Shown here piece after piece: positions 58,976 to 64,000 of a stretch of 64,000 nucleotides of DNA (its first letter is position 1; each line of letters starts with the position of its first letter). The notes beneath the pieces are model-generated. The model did no database searches and was not told the DNA's origin. It saw only the letters and a program-made list of their open reading frames with translations. The position numbers and the translations under genes were made by a program. The stretch comes from Deltaproteobacteria bacterium (GTDB taxonomy: Bacteria > SAR324 > XYD2-FULL-50-16), in assembly GCA_018657625.1 (NCBI GenBank), contig JABHWU010000122.1:1-64000 (forward strand), in the 5' to 3' direction.

Positions 58976-60596
58976 TTGAATCAGCTTTCTGTTTAGTGGG
59001 ATCCATTGAATCAATTGTTCTAACTTTGTGATCCATAATGATATCATTGGTGTTAGAATCATGTGGGAGTCTGCGGGAGATATCATGGATTAAGTCAACT
59101 GCCTTTCTGGTTAAATCGCTATTACCATATATCCCCAGTTCTTTAACAATCACTTTATATAAAGCTGATTCGACTTGCATCCGTACAATTGGATCCATAT
59201 TGGCATTATTTTTTGATTCCAGTATTTCGGAAAAAAGACGATAGGCTTCTTTATCAATTTTATCAGAACTATGTAATAGGTTATAGATCAGTTGATTCAG
59301 GTTTTTCTTAATAGTAATAATTAAATCCTCTTCAACATGTTCTTTGTAATTACATTGGTCTAAAAAAGTTACTAGTAGTTCTTCTGCTTTATGGTTCATT
59401 ATTTCATTATCTTCTGTTTGTGATAATGAAGATGTTCTTGAATTTAAATTTTCGACAATTGATTTTGTTATGTCTTTATTAATGATAGCTGCATCAAATT
59501 TATGGACAGTTTCACTTAACAGATTTTCAACTTTGCTAAATATGATTTCATTATCTGTCTCTTGGGAATAGTCCAGAATTTTTTGATTCACATGTTTTTT
59601 GACTTTTTGAATAATATCTTTTTGAACATCTCCGGATTCAAGTTTATTAAGTACTTGTGCCATTAACGTCCCGACTCGATTTTGAACCGCTTCATTATTT
59701 TCCTTGTGCGTTTCCCGGACAACTTCCTGATTAATGAACGCTATAATGGCTGTTATGGTTGCTTCAGAAATATCCCCATAGGATTGTCGTTTGATTAATG
59801 TTGATGTTAATTCGTTTGCTTTTTCCTGTATATCAATATTGCCAGGCTGTTTGGAAATATTTTGAATCACCTGATTGATAACATTAAAAACATGGCTTTT
59901 TGTTTCATCAGAAATATCTTCGTCTTCATATGTTGCTACAAAGGATCGAAAAATATTTTCAGATTTTTTTTGAACAATATTATTGTCTGAACTTTGACAC
60001 CATTCAACTCCTTTTTCATTTATATATTTTATAATCTCATCTTTAGTACCTTCGGTGATGATTTCTGTCGTAAGTTGCTGGATAAAATTCTTTGTCAATA
60101 ACGCAATTTTTTTTGAAACAATATCATTTTGAGGATCACAGGCAAAAATATTGATTTCATTATTGATGAAATCCTGAACTTCATCATGGGTGGTACTATA
60201 AATTGAAGTTTGATCAAATCCCTGCAACATAATCCCTAACAATTTTTCCATTTTAGATTGAATTTGTTCATTTGAGGGTGTGCAGGCGAGTTTTAGCATT
60301 TCCTCGTTTAAATGCTTGATTGCCTGACTTTTTGTTTTTTGAGAAATAATGTTAACACCATACTCCTGTATATTATTAAGTAAAATCTCACTGGATTTAT
60401 TTCGTATGGCTAATTTTATGTTCTTCAATTGTTCTTCATCGAATGTAATTTGCTTCGCTTCCCTGTAAAATTGGGCCAGAATTTTATAAACATTATAAAT
60501 GGTTTTGAAAGGTAATAACCAGTTGCTCCAAAATGAACTTTTTACATTTCTGAGGGGACGATTATTTTGATTATTTTTTGATTTTTGTTTAGCCAT
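58968..60596 (-). CDS. Protein built of 48-residue helical repeats, function unknown
   Basis: 542 residues, no signal peptide. After a basic N-terminus (about 1-50, with WSNWLLPFKTIYNVYKIL, possibly membrane-associating) come about eight units with a 48-residue period starting near residue 83: five in a row are exactly 48 long (83-130, 131-178, 179-226, 227-274, 275-322), the next three are 52, 45 and 45. Consensus per unit: D-I/V start, a helix with INxxI, an acidic-polar DNxI turn, then KxExLxxxF. No known repeat family (TPR, HEAT, Sel1) fits this spacing as I see it. Translationally coupled to the radical SAM gene. Confidence 0.78.
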   Translation of the reverse strand: MAKQKSKNNQNNRPLRNVKSSFWSNWLLPFKTIYNVYKILAQFYREAKQITFDEEQLKNIKLAIRNKSSEILLNNIQEYGVNIISQKTKSQAIKHLNEEMLKLACTPSNEQIQSKMEKLLGIMLQGFDQTSIYSTTHDEVQDFINNEINIFACDPQNDIVSKKIALLTKNFIQQLTTEIITEGTKDEIIKYINEKGVEWCQSSDNNIVQKKSENIFRSFVATYEDEDISDETKSHVFNVINQVIQNISKQPGNIDIQEKANELTSTLIKRQSYGDISEATITAIIAFINQEVVRETHKENNEAVQNRVGTLMAQVLNKLESGDVQKDIIQKVKKHVNQKILDYSQETDNEIIFSKVENLLSETVHKFDAAIINKDITKSIVENLNSRTSSLSQTEDNEIMNHKAEELLVTFLDQCNYKEHVEEDLIITIKKNLNQLIYNLLHSSDKIDKEAYRLFSEILESKNNANMDPIVRMQVESALYKVIVKELGIYGNSDLTRKAVDLIHDISRRLPHDSNTNDIIMDHKVRTIDSMDPTKQKADSND

Positions 60597-60694
60597 GTGA
60601 CAGAAACGACGGTAAATAGATTAAGTGTTAATTTATTTGCTATTAAAGGTCCCAACTATACATGTAATGCAAAACTGTTTCAATCACCAAAAGA

Positions 60695-60747
60695 AAAAAC
60701 GGAGTTAAGGCTCATAAAATTTATAGTGAGGACCTTACTCCGTTTGA
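60695..60747 (-). terminator. Intrinsic terminator of the beta-barrel gene
   Basis: aaacggagttaagg (60697-60710) pairs with ccttactccgttt (60733-60745) with one bulge, and inner ctca/tgag. On the minus strand the stem is followed by a six-T run. It begins about 30 bases after the stop of the 311-residue gene. Confidence 0.85.
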
Positions 60748-60774
60748 TTCCTTAATTGCTATTTTTTACAGTTC

Positions 60775-61710
60775 TTAATAATTATAAGCTAACCCAATTC
60801 GATATACTTTAATTTCATATTCCTCTTCACTTTCCGTTCCGTCTGTCATTGATATATTAAATGATAAACCTTGATCTGCAGTCATTCCAAACCCGTAAGT
60901 GATATAACTATACTCAATATCTCTACCCCCATTTTGGGGTTTTATGACATAACTTTGTGTTTGATAACTTAATAACCATACATCTAATAAGTACTCCACA
61001 GTTACTTTTGTATCGGTAGACTGATTATGGTATACTGCACCTGTTTTTTCCGATTCCGGTGATTCAATTTTAGACCATTCTAAACGAATGCCACCATCTG
61101 TTAGAATACTAATTCCCTGATATTGATCCTGCCATTCATTATCTTGATAACCATCTACCTGATGTTCTAAATCTTCTACACCGAATGCTATAAAAATAAT
61201 ATCCAGTAAACGTAGCGAAAGTCCCATGCCGATGCCACTTTCTTCACCAATACCTGTTTCATTTTTCAAACCAGCCGAAGCAGTATCTGTATTATCATCA
61301 AATTTCCAGGTTCGCGAACTGGCACCAATGGAAATATTTTGATTAACCCGGTAAGCCAGATTAAATTGAGTTTGTTCAGTTTCTGTGACCTGCTTTTCGC
61401 TGGAAACAATAATTTCAGTGTTTCTTTTGAATTCAGGATTTACACCATATTCGAAAGTAAGACCGTTCAATTGATGGGCTAATATTGCTTCTGTATACGT
61501 TTGGTCGAACTCAGCAACGGTGGTATCACTGCTTTTAATTTTACCGGAACCACTCCTGTATCCTATCGCCAATGATGAGTGAAATCGCCAGCTGGCCGCC
61601 GCTGCCAAATCCGATTTTTTTGTTGTATCCAAAGAAGGTGTTGAGATTTGTGCGAATAGCTGTGGCGATAAAACAATACAGAAAAAAATAATAAGAAATA
61701 TCGTCTTCAT
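60775..61710 (-). CDS. Putative outer-membrane beta-barrel protein
   Basis: Signal peptide (about 1-21, ending LFAQ), then alternating-residue strands throughout (HSSLAIGYRSG, GLTFEYGVNPEF, QFNLAYRVNQNISIGAS, GISILTDGGIRLEW, VTVEYLLDVWLLSYQT, YSYITYGFGMTA) and the C-terminal VYRIGLAYNY, an aromatic end typical of barrel proteins, though it ends in Tyr rather than Phe. No named family recognised; could be a small porin-like or adhesin-like barrel. Single gene with its own terminator. Confidence 0.78.
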   Translation of the reverse strand: MKTIFLIIFFCIVLSPQLFAQISTPSLDTTKKSDLAAAASWRFHSSLAIGYRSGSGKIKSSDTTVAEFDQTYTEAILAHQLNGLTFEYGVNPEFKRNTEIIVSSEKQVTETEQTQFNLAYRVNQNISIGASSRTWKFDDNTDTASAGLKNETGIGEESGIGMGLSLRLLDIIFIAFGVEDLEHQVDGYQDNEWQDQYQGISILTDGGIRLEWSKIESPESEKTGAVYHNQSTDTKVTVEYLLDVWLLSYQTQSYVIKPQNGGRDIEYSYITYGFGMTADQGLSFNISMTDGTESEEEYEIKVYRIGLAYNY

Positions 61711-62099
61711 TGTCTTTACATATCAAAGTTATGGAAAATGGGATGATGGTTATCATAGTTAAAAGCAAATTTTATTCCTGTTTGGCAGAACCGATTGCAA
61801 TCAACACAAAATGAATATTAAAATTGACAGATAATAACTAGCAAGTGAGCAGAATAACTTTTTAAGCTATTGATATTAACAATAAAGCTATATGCCGAAA
61901 GTGAGGAACAAACCATTGCTGGTTTTTTCTAGTGTGGATGTATTGCTAAAACAATTTATTAAAGATCAGGAATAAAAAAGATGCGCAGAGGAAAGAAAGC
62001 ATTGAAATAAATACCACAGACGGTTTTGAGGTATCTATTTCAAAAATTAGGGTGTTATGTATGAACGATTGTATTGAAAAACCAATAAAGCCAAGAGTG
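61711..62099. other. Gap between enolase and the beta-barrel gene
   Basis: Contains most of a 76-codon minus-strand frame (61946-62176) that begins inside enolase and encodes two hydrophobic segments (TLGFIGFSIQSFIHNTLIF and the C-terminal FISMLSFLCASFLFLIF). It has no ribosome site and may be a remnant. A small 6-bp hairpin with T run (61910-61929, + strand) has no gene in front of it. Confidence 0.4.
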
Positions 62100-63371
62100 T
62101 TACCAGTAATAAAGGGCCTGATTCCCCAACTCTTTTTCAATTTCCAATAGGCGATTATATTTGGCGATTCTTTCACTACGACTGACTGATCCGGTTTTTA
62201 TATGACCGCCATCCATAGCTACCGCAAAATCAGCTAAAAAAGTATCTTCAGTTTCACCCGAGCGATGAGACAGAAAATACCGCCAACCAGCTTCTCTACA
62301 CATGCGTATGGCATCAATTGTTTCAGTGACCGTGCCTATTTGGTTTAATTTAATCAAAACTGAGTTCGCAGCTTTTTCAGCAATACCACGTTTAATATAT
62401 TCAGTGTTTGTTACAAAAATATCATCACCCACAACCTCAAGTTGATTACCTAACTTTTCATTAAAAAGTTTGAAACCTTCCCAGTCATTTTCTGACAAAG
62501 GATCTTCCCACGAAATAATGGGATATTTGTTAACCCATTTTTCAGCGATTTCTATCAATTCAAGATTGGTTTTTTTACCTTCTCCTGACCATTTCAAATC
62601 GTATTCACCATTTTTTTTGCCTACAAAAGAACTGGCAGCAGAATCTAATGCGATGGCTATATCTGCGCCAGGTTTATAACCTGCTTTTTTAATAGCTGAT
62701 AGTATGATCTCCATTGTAGCTTCATTGCTGGGAAGGTTTGGTGCAAAACCACCCTCATCCCCCACACTGGTGGCATATTTCCCTTCCTTTAAAATCTTTT
62801 TTAAGACATGGAAAATTTCCGCAATATACCTTAAACCTTCTCTAAAACTTGGTGCTCCCACTGGTACTGCCATAAATTCCTGATAATCAACATTATTATC
62901 AGCATGCTCCCCACCATTCAAAATGTTCATGGCTGGAACCGGAATCCGCCTGGCACCATTTCCTCCGATATATTGATATAAAGGTAATCCGGATGCTTTA
63001 GCTGCTGCTTTGCAGGCAGCCATAGAAACGGCTAAAATGGCATTGGCGCCCAATTTAGATTTGTTTTTTGTACCATCTAGTGCAAGCATTGTCGCATCAA
63101 TTAAAGATTGTCGATTTACCGGAAGACCAATAACAGCAGAGGCTATTTTCTTCTCAATATTATCAACAGCTTTAAGAACGCCTTTACCCAGGTACCTTTT
63201 TTTATCACCATCTCGAAGTTCAACCGCTTCGTTTTCACCGGTACTTGCTCCGGATGGAACCGATGAAACGGCTTGAATGCCATTTTCTAGAGCTAACTGA
63301 ACTCGGACCGTTGGATTTCCTCGGGAATCGAGAATTTCCATAGCTTCAATTGAAGATATGAAGTTTTCCAT
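62100..63371 (-). CDS. eno: Enolase
   Basis: Interconverts 2-phosphoglycerate and phosphoenolpyruvate. Typical N-terminal [40 protein letters not shown], metal ligands in VALDSAASS-, [10 protein letters not shown]- and VGDDIFVTN-type segments, and the signature [14 protein letters not shown] with [17 protein letters not shown]. Length 423 normal. TGGAG precedes the ATG. It links with the glycerate kinase product (2-phosphoglycerate) encoded elsewhere in this window. Confidence 0.98.
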   Translation of the reverse strand: MENFISSIEAMEILDSRGNPTVRVQLALENGIQAVSSVPSGASTGENEAVELRDGDKKRYLGKGVLKAVDNIEKKIASAVIGLPVNRQSLIDATMLALDGTKNKSKLGANAILAVSMAACKAAAKASGLPLYQYIGGNGARRIPVPAMNILNGGEHADNNVDYQEFMAVPVGAPSFREGLRYIAEIFHVLKKILKEGKYATSVGDEGGFAPNLPSNEATMEIILSAIKKAGYKPGADIAIALDSAASSFVGKKNGEYDLKWSGEGKKTNLELIEIAEKWVNKYPIISWEDPLSENDWEGFKLFNEKLGNQLEVVGDDIFVTNTEYIKRGIAEKAANSVLIKLNQIGTVTETIDAIRMCREAGWRYFLSHRSGETEDTFLADFAVAMDGGHIKTGSVSRSERIAKYNRLLEIEKELGNQALYYW

Positions 63372-63635
63372 TTTTAATCTCCACTTATATAGGGTTTTGA
63401 GGACGAACTTTATTATAAAATATTTTTTTGGAAGAAATCCAGCCTATTATGAAATTGGTTGTGCCAGATCAAGTTTTTGAAAGACCATATCTAATGAAAT
63501 TCTTTTTCATTGCAGAGAAAAAGTATTTTTTTCTCTAATTTGTCCCCCAATTTTGTCATTTATGCCAATCTAGGATTGTGCAAATGACATTAACGGTTGT
63601 TATAAAAGATTATTAGATAAAAATTGAAGATCTTT

Positions 63636-64000
63636 TCATTTTTTCCGTGAATGATCAAATTTTAAAAAGTCTTCAGTAATATCCGAAACAGCAGCTAAAA
63701 ATATTTTTTTCCCAATTTCGATTGTCGCTAAGGAAGAGTCTGAGCCGATTCGACCATCAGGGAATTGTTTTTGATAATTTATTGCATCATGTAATTCCCC
63801 AGATGGTGCTATCTTAGGTGATAAATCTGTTTTCTTAGCTGCTTCCGGATGGGCAAAAAAACTGAGAGACACTTCAGATGGTGTCGCATGATGACCTTCT
63901 GCACCTTTAAAGTATGTGTCACTGATTTTAGTCATATTTTCAGACATATACCAATTGCATAATTTTAACCTGAACTCCGATTCCTGACCTGATAGGCTGT
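63636..64000 (-). CDS. Creatininase-family amidohydrolase, C-terminal part (cut by window edge)
   Basis: The frame runs open from the stop at 63636 to the window end, so the ATG at 63947 is probably internal. The visible 120 residues hold EGHHATPSEVSLSFFAHPEA and FPDGRIGSDSSLAT, the late motifs of creatininase/creatinine amidohydrolase-family proteins, whose catalytic metal ligands (N-terminal and central) lie outside the window. Substrate unknown; family members act on creatinine, formamides or pterin/flavin precursors. Confidence 0.8.
   Translation of the reverse strand, partial: SLSGQESEFRLKLCNWYMSENMTKISDTYFKGAEGHHATPSEVSLSFFAHPEAAKKTDLSPKIAPSGELHDAINYQKQFPDGRIGSDSSLATIEIGKKIFLAAVSDITEDFLKFDHSRKK

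Noticed and set aside
61910-61929. Small hairpin with T run on the plus strand
   Set aside because: There is no plus-strand gene upstream and the stem has only six pairs.

Overview
The window reads as an ordinary-density chromosomal segment of an AT-rich Gram-negative bacterium. A Tol envelope system, an outer-membrane-type beta-barrel protein, a type II-family secretin, TatB, a meso-diaminopimelate-type MurE, a quinone-linked PyrD and an IHF/HU-type protein all point to a two-membrane cell. A CheB/CheR pair, a methyl-accepting receptor and a CheW-like gene show chemosensory signalling. Gene style (rhodanese-NifU fusion, coiled-coil zinc-ribbon protein, LytTR regulators, gmk next to a Rel-type gene) suggests a delta-like or SAR324-like proteobacterium. 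That placement is an inference; no rRNA is present to settle it. I see no prophage, transposase gene, CRISPR array or integrated plasmid.

Layout. 1-2.3 kb: cheB (cut by the window edge) and cheR. 2.3-7.5 kb, minus strand: an amidase and a tolQ-tolR-tolA-tolB-cpoB cluster that lacks pal. 7.5-13.4 kb, minus: a MurE-alanine racemase fusion, an exported protein of unknown function, a CNNM/CorC protein and a zinc-ribbon coiled-coil protein, then a CAU tRNA. 13.7-14.5 kb, plus: a FtsB-like protein overlapping an exported YidD-like protein whose reading frame crosses an 11-G run. 14.9-20.5 kb, plus: a complete branched-chain amino-acid ABC operon, livKHMGF, with a good promoter and terminator. 20.6-25.6 kb: a TPR protein, a small SutA-like protein and a chemoreceptor. 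25.6-31 kb, minus: glycerate kinase, an alarmone synthetase with a dead hydrolase domain, Gmk, rhodanese-NifU and L28. 31-36 kb: a structured element with a 34-residue reading frame, then GGCT-like, SCP2, ValS and a 53-residue membrane protein. 36-46.6 kb: PlsC, universal stress protein, receiver proteins, dCMP deaminase and thymidine kinase, two LytTR regulators, RsmB-like, HPF, GloB, FolK and IHF-like. 47-55 kb, plus: DsbD-alpha-like, MutM, TAXI-like, LarB and an enlarged secretin, then Sir2 and a MurU-like enzyme. 55-64 kb, minus: Apt, TatB, TlpA-like, a frameshifted CheW, PyrD, radical SAM, a 48-residue-repeat protein, a beta-barrel protein, enolase and a partial creatininase.

The most unusual items are these: the multi-stem element directly in front of a 34-codon reading frame near 31.2 kb; the poly-G tract in the YidD-like gene; the secretin with about seven N1-type repeats where three are usual; the protein built of regular 48-residue helical repeats; the MurE-Alr fusion; the Tol cluster without Pal; the Rel protein that keeps a synthetase-loop KD but has lost every hydrolase metal ligand I could check; and the CheW frameshift. 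No single multi-gene novel system is evident; the novelty lies in individual architectures and small elements.
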